Source: Gemmatimonadaceae bacterium (lineage in GTDB: Bacteria > Gemmatimonadota > Gemmatimonadetes > Gemmatimonadales > Gemmatimonadaceae). Taken from it: a DNA stretch of 41,798 nt. A model generated the notes under the pieces. It was given only the letters and a program-made list of their open reading frames with translations. It had not been told where the DNA came from and ran no database searches. The stretch lies in assembly GCA_036504815.1 (NCBI GenBank), contig DASXUN010000005.1, positions 1-41,798 of the forward strand. Reading direction: 5' to 3'. Of the stretch, positions 7,099 to 15,996 are shown piece by piece. The position numbers and the translations under genes were made by a program. How positions within the stretch are numbered: the first letter of the stretch is position 1; each line of letters begins with the position of its first letter.

Positions 7099-7497
7099 AT
7101 GCAGTACCTGTGGACCGAGGCGATGGCGACTGGCGATGACGAGATCGACGCCGAGCACCGCACCTTGATTTCCTGGATCAATCGCCTCAGCCAGGCCAAT
7201 GAGGCCGGAACGGGCGAGTCGGAAGTCCGAAGGATTCTCACGTTTCTGGGCATCTACGCTACGCGGCATTTCGCCAACGAGGAGTCGTGCTTTGCACGGC
7301 ACAAGTGCCCGCACGCGGCGGCTAACAAGAAAGCGCACGAGCAGTTCATCGAGACCTTCGGGCGGATCAAGGCAGAGTGCGACGCGAAAGGCGTGACCGA
7401 GTCGCGGGCGCTCGAACTGCAGAAGTCGCTGGGCGACTGGCTGCAGAACCACATTCTGAAAGTGGATACGTCGCTGAAGCCGTGCCTGAAGCCATAA
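7099..7497 (+). CDS. Bacteriohemerythrin-like protein
   Basis: 132-residue single-domain hemerythrin, a cytoplasmic four-helix di-iron protein that binds O2. Ligands by spacing to the family are H20 (DAEHRTL), H57 and E61 (HFANEE), H80 (KKAHEQF), H118 and D123 (NHILKVD). The usual sixth position, the His of HxxxH four residues before H80, is N76 here (AAC codon), so one of the seven canonical ligands is missing. A nearby H72 is out of register. Translation is well supported: GGAGGA lies at proper distance before ATG 7099. It sits alone between the flavoprotein and a terminator hairpin. Possible roles are oxygen or redox sensing or iron handling. Confidence 0.92.
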   Translation: MQYLWTEAMATGDDEIDAEHRTLISWINRLSQANEAGTGESEVRRILTFLGIYATRHFANEESCFARHKCPHAAANKKAHEQFIETFGRIKAECDAKGVTESRALELQKSLGDWLQNHILKVDTSLKPCLKP

Positions 7498-7544
7498 GGT
7501 GACGCCGGTGCGGATCTAGCGCGGGCGGCGACGCGTGGCGCGCA

Positions 7545-7568
7545 GCGGCCGGGCCAACGCCCGGCCGC
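7545..7568. terminator. Hairpin terminator after hemerythrin
   Basis: A perfect 10-bp stem GCGGCCGGGC / GCCCGGCCGC with a CAAC tetraloop is followed by the T-rich CTTCGCTTGT. It is 48 bases past the stop. Confidence 0.75.
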
Positions 7569-7722
7569 CTTCGCTTGTAGGAAGGGAGAGAAACGTTCGC
7601 GTGCGCATGCGCGTACAGATGAGGGCCGCGATGCCCGCCGGGGTAAACCCTGGCCTGCCCGGGCGGGTTCTAACGTTCGGGTCGCCGCTCGCCGCGCCGC
7701 TGCCATCGATTCCCGTCGCCGG

Positions 7723-10700
7723 ATGACAATGAGATCCCTGCTTACCCTTCGCCTCGCGCTGCTTGCCCTTGCCGTTGCCTTCTGTGCCCCTTTCCGTGCC
7801 TCCGCGCAAGCGGTCGATGTCATCCGCGGCCGCATCGTGGGCGAGGATTCCATTCCCATTGCCGGCGCCCGCGTGCAGGCGGTGTCGCTGAGCGGCAACG
7901 TCACGCGTCGCGCGCTGACGGACAACAGTGGGCGCTTCACCATCACCTTTCCGAATGGCGACGGTGACTACATGGTCACCGTGCAGGCGATGGGCTTCTC
8001 GATGAAGCGCTTCGAGGTCAAGCGCACGGCCGACCAGGAGATCCTCATCGCCGATGCCAAGCTCTCGCGCGCAATGACGGAACTCGAGGCGGTGAAGGTC
8101 ACGCCGGGCGAGCGCGCCCGGGCCAATCGCGACGACCGCCAGCCCGACATCTCGGGGAGCGAACGCAATGTGAGCGCCGCCAACGTCGCCGCGGGGGATG
8201 CGGGGAATCTCGCCGCGATGGCGGCCTCGCTGCCGGGGGTGACGCTCGTCCCCGGCACGAGCGGTGACGCCTCCGGTTTCTCGGTGCTGGGCCTCACGCC
8301 CGACCAGAACGCGTCCACGCTGAACGGCGGATCGTTTGGCGGCGCTGACGTGCCGCGGGACGCGGGCGTCTCGAGTTCGCTGTCGACGAGCCCCTACGAT
8401 GTCTCGCGCGGCGGGTTCAGCGGCGCCCAGTTCAACATCCGGTCGCCGTCGGGGAACAACTTCCCGACGCGCACCAACTCGTTCAATCTCGACGCCCCGT
8501 TCCTGCAGTGGACCGACCGGGCGGCGACGGCGCTCGGCCAGAAGTACACGAACCTGTCGCTGGGCGGACTGCTCTCGGGACCGGTCAAGATTGACGAGGC
8601 GTTCTACAACTTCTCGTACCAGCTGGGGCGGCGATCCAACGACCTGCAGACGCTGCTCAATACGTCGTCCACCGGCCTCGTGACGAGCGGCGTGAGCCCC
8701 GATTCGGCGTCGCGCCTGCTGAACATCCTGCGCGCCAAGGGCATTCCCCTCTCGCCGCGCGGGTCGCTCAACAACCGCACCACCGACAACGGGTCGCTGC
8801 TCGCCACGATCAACATTGCGCCGACCGGGTCGCGCACCGGCGCGGCCTACGCGCTCACGTTCAACGGGTCGGCCAACCGCAGCGCGCCGGTGGGCGGCTC
8901 GGTGAGCGAGCTCCCCGGGCACAGCGGCGAGCGCACCAACTACAACGGCGGCGTGCAGGCCCGCCACTCGGCGTACTTCGAATCGGGCTTCCTGTCGGGC
9001 TTCCTGTCGGAGACCAACATCACGCTGAGCGGCTCGCGCAGCGCCGGCGATCCGTACTATGCGATGCCCAGCGGCACGGTGCGCATCAACTCCACGCTCC
9101 CCGACGGGTCGATGGGAGTGCGCGGCATCCAGTTCGGCGGGTCGTCGATCCTCGACAACGCGTCGCGCAGCGCGAGCATCGGCGGGATCAACACGCTCTC
9201 GTGGTTCGCGAAGAACAACAAGCACCGCCTCAAGCTCACGACCGAACTGCGCCGCGACGCGTTCAACCAGGATCAGACGACGAACCAGCTCGGGTCGTTC
9301 AGCTACCTGTCGCTGGCCGACCTCGAGGCCGGCCGGGCCGCGTCGTTCTCGCGGCAGCTCTCGCCGCGGGTGCGCAGCGGCGCGCAGACCGTGGGCGCGC
9401 TCTCGGTGGGCGACGCGTGGCGCAAGAGCAACGACCTGCAGATCCAGTACGGCGTGCGCGTTGACGGCAATGCGTTCAGCGCGGGCCCGACGGAAAACCC
9501 GGAGATCGAGCGGCTGTTCGCCGTGAAGAACAGCGCCACCCCCAATCACGTGTATGTCAGCCCGCGCCTCGGCTTCTCGTGGCAGTACGGCCAGGGCGCG
9601 CAGATTCCGGGCTTCGAGGGCGCCATTCGCGGTCCGCGCGCGGTGGTGCGCGGCGGATTGGGCGTCTTCCAGAACGTGCCCCAATCCACGCTCCTGGGTG
9701 CCGCGCTCGACAATACCGGCCTCACGTCCGGCGTGCAGCAACTCAACTGCGTTGGGGGCACGGTCCCGTCCCAGGCCTGGAACACGTGGGCCACGAACGC
9801 GGCGTCGATTCCCTCCACCTGCGCCGACGGCTCGGTGACGTCGCCGTTCACGAACGTGTCGCCCAACGTGAGCCTGTTCTCCAAGGCGTGGCAGTCCACC
9901 CGCAGCGTGCGCGGCAACCTCCAGTGGAATGGTCCGGTGGCGAACGGCCGCTTCACGGCGACGGTGGACGTGACGTACTCGAGCAACCTCAACCAGCCGG
10001 CCAACTACGACCTCAACTTTGCCGGCGCCACGCGCTTCTCGCTGGCGAGCGAAGGCGGGCGTCCGGTCTTCGCGCCGGCGACCAGCATCGATCCCGTCAC
10101 CGGCATCACGGGACCGCGCGCGTCGCGGCTGCACCTCGAGTACAACGCCGTCAACGAGTCGCGTTCCGACCTGCGCTCGGAGTCGAAGCAGGTGACGCTG
10201 CGCCTCGTGCCGATGACCTTCAGCTCGAAGCTGGGCTGGAACATCGGCTACGTGTTCGGCGACGTCCGCGAGCAGTATCGCGGCTTCCAGAGCACGGTCG
10301 GCGATCCGCGCACGGTGGCCTGGTCGCGCTCGGCCGCGGCGTCGCGGCACCAGGTGCAGTATTCGCTCAACTACAACTTCTTCGATGCCGTGCGCGTGAA
10401 TTGGTTCGGCAACGTGCGCGCCGGGTCGTACTACACGCCGGGCGTCAGCGGCGACGTGAACGGCGATGGGTTGTACAACGACCGCGCCTTCATCCCGAAC
10501 CCGTCCACCGCCGCCGATCCGGCGCTCGCGACGGCCATGCAGTCGCTGCTCCGGAGTTCGACCGGCGGGGCCCGAAAGTGCCTCGAGTCGCAGTTGGGGC
10601 GGCTCGCCGACCGCAACAGCTGCCAGGGGCCGTGGACCCACACCGCCTTCCTGAGCGTCTCGTTCAATCCCATCAAGCTGCACCTTCCGCAGCGCGCGAA

Positions 10701-11481
10701 CATCCAGTTCCAGGTGAGCAACCCCATCGGCGCCGCCGACCTGCTGGTCAACGGGGAAGATCACCTGAAGGGGTGGGGGCAGACCATCCAGCCCGAGGCG
10801 ACGCTGCTCTATGTGCGCGGCTTCAATCCGGTGACGCAGCGCTACACGTACGAGGTGAACCAGCGCTTCGGTTCGACGAAGCCGTCGCAGACGACCATTC
10901 GCCAGCCGGTGACGGTCACCGCGCTGATGCGCTTCGACCTCGGTCCGCCGCGCGAGCGGACGCTGCTCACGCAGCAGCTGGACCGCGGCCGCCGTCTCGC
11001 GGGCCAGAAGGCCAGCGAGAGCATGCTCAACGCGATGTACGGCGCCGGCGGCGTCACCATCAACCCGATGGCGATGATCCTGCGCCAGACCGACAGCCTG
11101 CACCTCACGTCGGCGCAGGGCGACAGCCTGGCGACGATGAACCGCGCCTACCTGATCCAGCTCAACCGGCTCTGGGCGCCGATCATCAAGGAACTCGCGG
11201 GGCTGAGCGACAATTACAGCCATGAGCAGGCGTACGCGCAGTACAAGAAGACCCGCGAAGCCTCGGTGGACATCCTCATCAGGGTGGCCCCGCGCGTGAA
11301 GGCCGTGCTCACCAAGGAACAGCAGCGCAAGCTGCCGTCGCTCGTCGCCGCGCACCTGGATCCGTGGTACCTGCAGTCCATCCGCTCCGCCACGGTTGGC
11401 GGCACGGGCGGCGGTCCGTTCATGTTCATGGGCGGCGGCGCCGGCGGACCGGGTGTCCAGACCATCATGATCTCGCGCTAA
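7723..11481 (+). CDS. TonB-dependent receptor-like outer-membrane protein with carboxypeptidase-regulatory domain and C-terminal helical extension
   Basis: 1252 residues, exported: the signal peptide is about 1-29 (LLTLRLALLALAVAFCAPFRASAQA). Residues about 32-115 form a CarboxypepD_reg-like beta-sandwich (RGRIVGEDSIPIAGARVQ). A plug-like region follows (NLAAMAASLPGVTLVPGTSGDASGFSVLG, then NQNASTLNGGSFGG-like text). A long run of amphipathic strands typical of a 22-strand SusC/TonB-type barrel reaches about residue 1060. Unlike ordinary receptors it does not end in a terminal aromatic strand. About 180 further residues are predominantly helical, include DSLHLTSAQGDSLATMNRAYL and VLTKEQQRKLPS, and end in a Gly-rich tail. 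LTxxQ-type motifs are seen in Spy/CpxP-like periplasmic proteins. No clear TonB box was found. The substrate is unknown. A propeller-like gene follows 30 bases downstream. Confidence 0.85.
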   Translation: MTMRSLLTLRLALLALAVAFCAPFRASAQAVDVIRGRIVGEDSIPIAGARVQAVSLSGNVTRRALTDNSGRFTITFPNGDGDYMVTVQAMGFSMKRFEVKRTADQEILIADAKLSRAMTELEAVKVTPGERARANRDDRQPDISGSERNVSAANVAAGDAGNLAAMAASLPGVTLVPGTSGDASGFSVLGLTPDQNASTLNGGSFGGADVPRDAGVSSSLSTSPYDVSRGGFSGAQFNIRSPSGNNFPTRTNSFNLDAPFLQWTDRAATALGQKYTNLSLGGLLSGPVKIDEAFYNFSYQLGRRSNDLQTLLNTSSTGLVTSGVSPDSASRLLNILRAKGIPLSPRGSLNNRTTDNGSLLATINIAPTGSRTGAAYALTFNGSANRSAPVGGSVSELPGHSGERTNYNGGVQARHSAYFESGFLSGFLSETNITLSGSRSAGDPYYAMPSGTVRINSTLPDGSMGVRGIQFGGSSILDNASRSASIGGINTLSWFAKNNKHRLKLTTELRRDAFNQDQTTNQLGSFSYLSLADLEAGRAASFSRQLSPRVRSGAQTVGALSVGDAWRKSNDLQIQYGVRVDGNAFSAGPTENPEIERLFAVKNSATPNHVYVSPRLGFSWQYGQGAQIPGFEGAIRGPRAVVRGGLGVFQNVPQSTLLGAALDNTGLTSGVQQLNCVGGTVPSQAWNTWATNAASIPSTCADGSVTSPFTNVSPNVSLFSKAWQSTRSVRGNLQWNGPVANGRFTATVDVTYSSNLNQPANYDLNFAGATRFSLASEGGRPVFAPATSIDPVTGITGPRASRLHLEYNAVNESRSDLRSESKQVTLRLVPMTFSSKLGWNIGYVFGDVREQYRGFQSTVGDPRTVAWSRSAAASRHQVQYSLNYNFFDAVRVNWFGNVRAGSYYTPGVSGDVNGDGLYNDRAFIPNPSTAADPALATAMQSLLRSSTGGARKCLESQLGRLADRNSCQGPWTHTAFLSVSFNPIKLHLPQRANIQFQVSNPIGAADLLVNGEDHLKGWGQTIQPEATLLYVRGFNPVTQRYTYEVNQRFGSTKPSQTTIRQPVTVTALMRFDLGPPRERTLLTQQLDRGRRLAGQKASESMLNAMYGAGGVTINPMAMILRQTDSLHLTSAQGDSLATMNRAYLIQLNRLWAPIIKELAGLSDNYSHEQAYAQYKKTREASVDILIRVAPRVKAVLTKEQQRKLPSLVAAHLDPWYLQSIRSATVGGTGGGPFMFMGGGAGGPGVQTIMISR

Positions 11482-11511
11482 TCCGTGGCTCCCCTTTCTC
11501 TCGTCCCGTCC

Positions 11512-12840
11512 ATGACCCTTCGTCTTCGCTCCTTCCTGATGGTGGCGGCGGCCGCCGCGCCGCTTGCCGCGCAGCAGCCGCTGCCGACGGTGCGTCCGCT
11601 TGGCCCCGTCACCCGCGTCTCACCCGCCGACCTGCTCGGCTCGGTTTCGGCCGTGCGCCCCCTCCCGGGGGGCGGTGCCATCGTCAACGACCTCACGCGC
11701 CGCCAGCTGATCGTGCTCGACTCGGCGTTCAACAAGGCGTCGGTGATTGCCGACACCACGCCGGCCACGGCCAACAGCTACAGCAGCCGCGTCGCCGGGC
11801 TGATGCCGTATCGCGGCGATTCGTCGCTCTTCATTGATCCGCAGTCGCTCTCGATGCTCGTGATCGACGGCAAGGGCGAAGTGGTGCGCGTGATGGCGGT
11901 GCCACGCCCGCAGGATGCGAACTTCATGATCGGCGGGCCGTTCGGGACACCGGGCGTGGATCCGCAGGGGCGCATCGTCTACCGCGGCTTCGTGATGCCC
12001 AACATGCGCGGGATGAACATGCAGGGCCCGCCGCAGCCCGGGCAGGCGTTCCGCGCCCCGCAGATGGCCGACACCGCGCCCGTCTATCGCGTCAACCTGC
12101 AGACGCGGGCGCTCGACACGGCGACGTATTTCAAGATCCCGAGCACCAACGTCAGCATGACGCAGGACGACCGCGGCGCGATGCGCATCACCATGCAGAC
12201 GAACCCGATGCCGGTGGTGGACGACTGGGCCCTCCTGCCCGACGGGCGCATCGCCGTCGTGCGCGGCAAGGACTACCACGTCGACTGGCTGGGGACGGAC
12301 GGCAAGTGGACGGCGACGGCGAAGATCCCGTACAACTGGGAGCGGCTCGATGACGATGCAAAGGTGAAGTTCATCGACTCGGTGAAGGTGGAAGCCGAGA
12401 AGCAGCGCGAGGTGATCAATCGGGCCATGCAGAATGGGGTGAACAACGCCAACGCCGTGATGGGCGGCGCGGCTGCCGGTCAGCCGGTGCGTGTCGAGAT
12501 GCGCTTCGAGGGTGGCGGCGGCGGCGCTCGCCCGCAGCAGGGCGTGCAGCAGATCAGCGCGCCGACCATCAACTTCGTCGCGCCCAAGGAGCTGCCCGAC
12601 TACCGTCCGGCCTTCCGGATGGGCGCCGTGCGCGCGGATGGCGAGGGGAACCTGTGGGTGCGCACGACGGCGCCGACCGATGCGGGCCCGATCTACGACG
12701 TGATCAACGGCAAGGGCGAGCTGATCGACCGCGTGAAGCTCCCCTTCGGCCGCGTGATCTCCGGCTTCGGACCCGGCGTCGTTTACATGGGCGTGCAGGA
12801 CGAGAAGGGCGCACGGCTGGAGATGGCGCGCATCAAGTGA
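11512..12840 (+). CDS. Secreted beta-propeller-like protein of unknown function
   Basis: About 442 residues from ATG 11512, with a signal peptide ending LAAQQ (LRSFLMVAAAAAPLAAQQ). A GTG at 11485 is an alternative. The body has repeated strand-turn units with GxxxVDPQGRIVYRG, LLPDGRIAVVRGKDYHVDWLG, AVRADGEGNLWVRT and GVVYMGVQDEKGARLEMARI, resembling six-bladed NHL-type or 6-bladed_beta-propeller proteins. A Gly/Gln-rich insertion (about 325-350, FEGGGGGARPQQGVQQ) splits the last blades. I do not recognise a catalytic motif. It lies 30 bases after the receptor-like gene and is probably cotranscribed with it, so the two may work together at the envelope. Confidence 0.75.
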   Translation: MTLRLRSFLMVAAAAAPLAAQQPLPTVRPLGPVTRVSPADLLGSVSAVRPLPGGGAIVNDLTRRQLIVLDSAFNKASVIADTTPATANSYSSRVAGLMPYRGDSSLFIDPQSLSMLVIDGKGEVVRVMAVPRPQDANFMIGGPFGTPGVDPQGRIVYRGFVMPNMRGMNMQGPPQPGQAFRAPQMADTAPVYRVNLQTRALDTATYFKIPSTNVSMTQDDRGAMRITMQTNPMPVVDDWALLPDGRIAVVRGKDYHVDWLGTDGKWTATAKIPYNWERLDDDAKVKFIDSVKVEAEKQREVINRAMQNGVNNANAVMGGAAAGQPVRVEMRFEGGGGGARPQQGVQQISAPTINFVAPKELPDYRPAFRMGAVRADGEGNLWVRTTAPTDAGPIYDVINGKGELIDRVKLPFGRVISGFGPGVVYMGVQDEKGARLEMARIK

Positions 12841-12974
12841 CGATTGAGGATCTGGAATCCGGATTCGGATTCCATGATAACGAATAAGGACAGCGACTCG
12901 CGATGAGAGCAATCGCGGGTCGCTGTCCTTTGTCGAATTCCTCGATCCGGATCCGGATTCCTGATCCTCAATCG
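12841..12974. repeat. 134-bp imperfect inverted repeat filling a convergent intergenic gap
   Basis: The outer arms 12841-12869 and 12946-12974 are inverted copies (27 of 29 positions pair). They contain nested self-palindromes such as GAATCCGGATTC and ATCCGGATCCGGAT. A second, shorter hairpin (12886-12930) sits at the centre. The structure occupies the whole gap between the stop of the propeller gene and the stop of the sulfurtransferase gene, so it may act as a bidirectional terminator or be a small mobile palindromic element. Confidence 0.85.
12886..12930. terminator. Central bidirectional terminator hairpin
   Basis: A 12-bp perfect stem (AAGGACAGCGAC / GTCGCTGTCCTT) is extended by seven more pairs (one G-T) to a 7-base loop GAGAGCA. 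It is flanked by CCTTTGTC on the plus side and CCTTATTCG on the minus side, giving moderate T-runs in both directions. Confidence 0.8.
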
Positions 12975-12979
12975 TGGTC

Positions 12980-13903
12980 TTACGGGATGTTCGTCTCCAC
13001 CGGAAGGTCGGTCCGCGCCGACCAATCCTGGAATGACCCATCGTACAACAGCACCGGATGTCCGAGCGCGCGGGCGGCGAGCAGCATCGCCGTGGCCTGC
13101 TGTCCCGTGTGGCAGTAGCCGATCACCACGTCGTCCGTCTTGACGCCGGCCGCGGCGAAGATGCGGGCCAACTCTTCGCGCGGCTTGAGCTGCAGCTTGG
13201 CGTCGTACAGCGCGGTCCACGGCACGCTGCGCGCGCCCGGCACGTGCCCGGCGCGCTGCGGGGCCTGCGGGCTGCCACCCTGTCGCGTCCCGTTGTAGAA
13301 GACACTGTCGCGCGCATCCACGATGGCGACGCCCGCCTTGCCGTTCATCGCGTGCACATAGGCAGCGTTCACCACGAAGTTGCGGACGCCCAGCGGCGCG
13401 AGGCTGCCCGCCGCGGCCGCCGGGACGTCGGCGGCGATCGGCTGTCCGGCGGCCGTCCAGGCCCCCATGCCGCCGTCGAGGAGCGCCACGCGGTCGCCGA
13501 GCCCGGCGAAGAAGAGCGTGAAGAGGACGCGGGTCGTCTGGTAGACCATGTCCTTCGCAAAGTAGACGACGACGCGTGAGTGATCGGACACGCCCAGCGC
13601 CGCCAGCCGCGCGCGCAGGGTGTCGGCGCCGGGCATCTCGACCGACAGCTTGCGGGCCGTGTCGCTCACCGAGACGTCGGCGACGCTGACGAACCGCGCG
13701 CCGGCAATGTGCGCGGCAGGATACTCTGCCTCCGCGCCGACGTGCAGCAAGACGAGATTCGGGTCGTGCACGTGGTGCGAGAGCCAGTCGGCGCTGACGA
13801 GCAGCGGGGCGCGCGGATCGGGCACGGCGGGAGCCAGCGCCTGCGCCGATGCGGCGCGCTGGGTCAACGTGAGCAGGACGAGCGATGCGAGCAGTCGGCG
13901 CAC
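12980..13903 (-). CDS. Exported tandem-rhodanese sulfurtransferase
   Basis: 307 residues with a signal peptide (RRLLASLVLLTLTQRAASAQA), so it is exported to the periplasm. There are two rhodanese domains. Domain 1 (about 35-160, LLHVGAEAEYPAAHIAGARF) lacks the active cysteine: its loop reads YFAKDMVYQTT. Domain 2 (about 180-300, AIVDARDSVFYNG, RAGHVPGARSVPW) carries the catalytic C264 in GYCHTGQQAT. This matches thiosulfate/3-mercaptopyruvate sulfurtransferases with an inactive first domain. The GTG at 13903 is chosen because it follows AGGAA and directly begins the signal peptide. The gene converges on the upstream propeller gene. Confidence 0.88.
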   Translation of the reverse strand: MRRLLASLVLLTLTQRAASAQALAPAVPDPRAPLLVSADWLSHHVHDPNLVLLHVGAEAEYPAAHIAGARFVSVADVSVSDTARKLSVEMPGADTLRARLAALGVSDHSRVVVYFAKDMVYQTTRVLFTLFFAGLGDRVALLDGGMGAWTAAGQPIAADVPAAAAGSLAPLGVRNFVVNAAYVHAMNGKAGVAIVDARDSVFYNGTRQGGSPQAPQRAGHVPGARSVPWTALYDAKLQLKPREELARIFAAAGVKTDDVVIGYCHTGQQATAMLLAARALGHPVLLYDGSFQDWSARTDLPVETNIP

Positions 13904-14079
13904 AGGGTTCCTCGTGTGGGCGTTGAATCGAGTGTACCTCGTGGGGCGGTGGCCGGACAAGGTGGGCGACGATAGGATTCCGGGACGCCTGAACGCGCGC
14001 TGCCGCTCGGACGTAGAGCATCAGTTGCGGTCGGATGACGATCACGGCCGCTCCGCCATCTGAATTGCGAGAACCGCCC

Positions 14080-15891
14080 GTGTCCAGCATCCCGCGTTTC
14101 GTACGCCTGGTCAGCCTGCTCGCTGCCGCCGCGACGCCGCTCGTCGCCCAGCCCAAACCCGCGGCCTCGAAGATCGTGTGGCCCGATGAGGGACCGGCCA
14201 CGTGGGCGCCGCGCCCGACGGTGAGCGCCATCACCGCCAACGACCTGCGCACGAGACTCTACGGCATTTCTGACGACTCGATGCGGGGGCGCCGCATCGG
14301 CGAGCGCGGCAACTACCAGACCACCGACTACATTGCGCGCGAGTTCAAGCGCCTTGGGCTGAAGCCGGCCGGTGACAACGGCAGCTACTTTCAGGTGCTG
14401 CCATTCGGTCCGTTGGGGTACGACAGCGCGTCGTCGAGCCTCACGACCGCCAGCGGGGCGCTGCTCCGCAGCATTGAGTGGCTGCCGATGGCGCCGAACG
14501 CCGCCTCCGGCATCGCGGGCCGGGCGGAGCTGGCCGGCGCCGCCACCGTCTTCGCGGGACGCTGGGGCGACACCGTAGCACTCGATCCGGCGCTGGTGCG
14601 CGGCAAGATCGCGGTCTTTCAGGCGCCGCCGCCTCCGGTGCGTCCGGTGCCGACGGTGTTGCGGTGCGACTCGGTGCCGGACCGCTTCGGGGCGCAGGCC
14701 GCCGTGATTGCCGACGCCGCCTCACCGCGACCCGCCCGCGCCGCCGCCGGGATTGCCCGGGACACGCGCGCGCAGGCCGCGGGGGCCGTCGCGGTGCTGG
14801 TCATCGGACAGGACGTGATTCCCCCCGCCACCATCGCCGCCGCGTGGACGATTCGTGGCGGCATGCAGCCCGCCGCCGACGCGCCGGCGGCGATCGCCGC
14901 CGCCGCGCTGACGCGCGCCGCGGCCGCGAAGTTGTTTGGCAAGCCGGCGGACCAACTGAAGATCGGCGATGCGGGGCAGGCGGTGACGGCGCACTGGCTC
15001 CACGCCTGGAAGCTGTCAGACACCCCCGCGCGCAACGTTGTCGCCATCAAGCCGGGCAGTGATCCGGCGCTTGCCGCCGAGTACGTGCTGCTTGGCGCGC
15101 ACAACGATCATATGGGGGCCGTCGCCGCCATCGACCATGATTCCGCCCGCGCGGTCAACCTGGTCACCCGGCGCCAGGGGGCCAATGATCCGGTCTGCCG
15201 CCCGACGGCGGACCAGCAGCGCCGCATCGACTCGCTGGTCGCGCGCGCCCGCGGCATTCGTCCCATTCGCCGGGACAGCATCATGAACGGCGCCGACGAC
15301 GACGGCTCGGGAACCGTCGCCCTGCTGGAGATTGCCGAGCAGTTCGCCGCCGAGCGACCGGCGCGCTCAATCATCTTCGTCTCGCATCAGGGCGAGGAGG
15401 CGGGCATGCTGGGCTCCCGGTGGTTCGTCGACCACCCGACGGTGCCGCTCAAGGACGTCGTCGCCGCGCACAACATCGACATGCTCGGCAAGGGGCGCGT
15501 GGAGGAAGTGAAGTTCGGCGGCCCCGCGAGCATCCAGACGCTGGGCGCGCGCCGGCTCTCGCGCGAGTTTGGCGACGTGATTGACAGCGTCAACGCCGTC
15601 CGCAAGGAAGTGATGGCCATCGACAAGTCCTGGGACGTGACGGCCAACCCGATGAACCGCTTCTGCCGCAGCGACCAGGTGAACTACGTGCTCAAGGACA
15701 TCCCGGTCACGTACTTCTCGCACGGATACGCGCTCGACTATCACATGGCGACCGATGAACCGCAGTACATCGACTACGAGCATGCCGCGCGGTCGAGCCG
15801 GTTCGTGCACGACATCATGATGGCCGTGGCAACCCGCCGCACGCGGCCCGCCTTCACGGGCAACGATCCGGCCTACCCGCGCTGCCGCTAG
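14080..15891 (+). CDS. Secreted M28-family metallopeptidase with PA-like insert
   Basis: 603 residues from GTG 14080, with a signal peptide (RFVRLVSLLAAAATPLVAQ). The zinc ligands of M28 aminopeptidases are all visible: LLGAHNDHMG (about 338-347), NGADDDGSGTVALLEIA (about 403), HQGEEAGMLGS (about 437), NIDMLG (about 466) and the final His near YALDYHMAT (about 555). The N-terminal segment SDDSMRGRRIGERGNYQTTDYIAREFKRLGLKP is typical of these enzymes. A protease-associated-like domain lies between (about 130-330). ATG 14035 is also in frame but adds a non-signal stretch. It probably releases N-terminal amino acids from peptides outside the cytoplasm. It shares family with the genes at 18957 and 37848. 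Confidence 0.9.
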   Translation: MSSIPRFVRLVSLLAAAATPLVAQPKPAASKIVWPDEGPATWAPRPTVSAITANDLRTRLYGISDDSMRGRRIGERGNYQTTDYIAREFKRLGLKPAGDNGSYFQVLPFGPLGYDSASSSLTTASGALLRSIEWLPMAPNAASGIAGRAELAGAATVFAGRWGDTVALDPALVRGKIAVFQAPPPPVRPVPTVLRCDSVPDRFGAQAAVIADAASPRPARAAAGIARDTRAQAAGAVAVLVIGQDVIPPATIAAAWTIRGGMQPAADAPAAIAAAALTRAAAAKLFGKPADQLKIGDAGQAVTAHWLHAWKLSDTPARNVVAIKPGSDPALAAEYVLLGAHNDHMGAVAAIDHDSARAVNLVTRRQGANDPVCRPTADQQRRIDSLVARARGIRPIRRDSIMNGADDDGSGTVALLEIAEQFAAERPARSIIFVSHQGEEAGMLGSRWFVDHPTVPLKDVVAAHNIDMLGKGRVEEVKFGGPASIQTLGARRLSREFGDVIDSVNAVRKEVMAIDKSWDVTANPMNRFCRSDQVNYVLKDIPVTYFSHGYALDYHMATDEPQYIDYEHAARSSRFVHDIMMAVATRRTRPAFTGNDPAYPRCR

Positions 15892-15940
15892 GCGCGCGGC
15901 GCGGGGGGAGCTAGAGCGCGCGGCGCTGGGGGAGAAAGAG

Positions 15941-15972
15941 CGAGGGGCGCGGCCAGGTGGTCGCGCCCCTCG
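15941..15972. terminator. Bidirectional hairpin between convergent genes
   Basis: A perfect 11-bp stem CGAGGGGCGCG / CGCGCCCCTCG with a 10-base loop lies between the M28 stop and the stop of the minus-strand unknown gene. TGCGTTTCG follows on the plus side and CTCTTTCTCC on the minus side. Confidence 0.75.
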
Positions 15973-15996
15973 TGCGTTTCGCGCGAACCCTGGCGA

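Noticed and set aside
7516-11355. A 1279-codon open frame antisense to the TonB-receptor-like gene
   Set aside because: It is Arg/His/Ala-rich with no motif, and mirrors codon bias in high-GC DNA. The plus-strand gene has a signal peptide and clear domains.
11620-13041. A 473-codon minus-strand open frame over the propeller gene
   Set aside because: It is a shadow frame (His/Arg-rich, no motif) that also reads through the intergenic palindrome.
13942-13960. ATG 13960 as start of the sulfurtransferase
   Set aside because: GTG 13903 has an AGGAA site and starts directly at the signal peptide. The extra 19 residues would spoil it.
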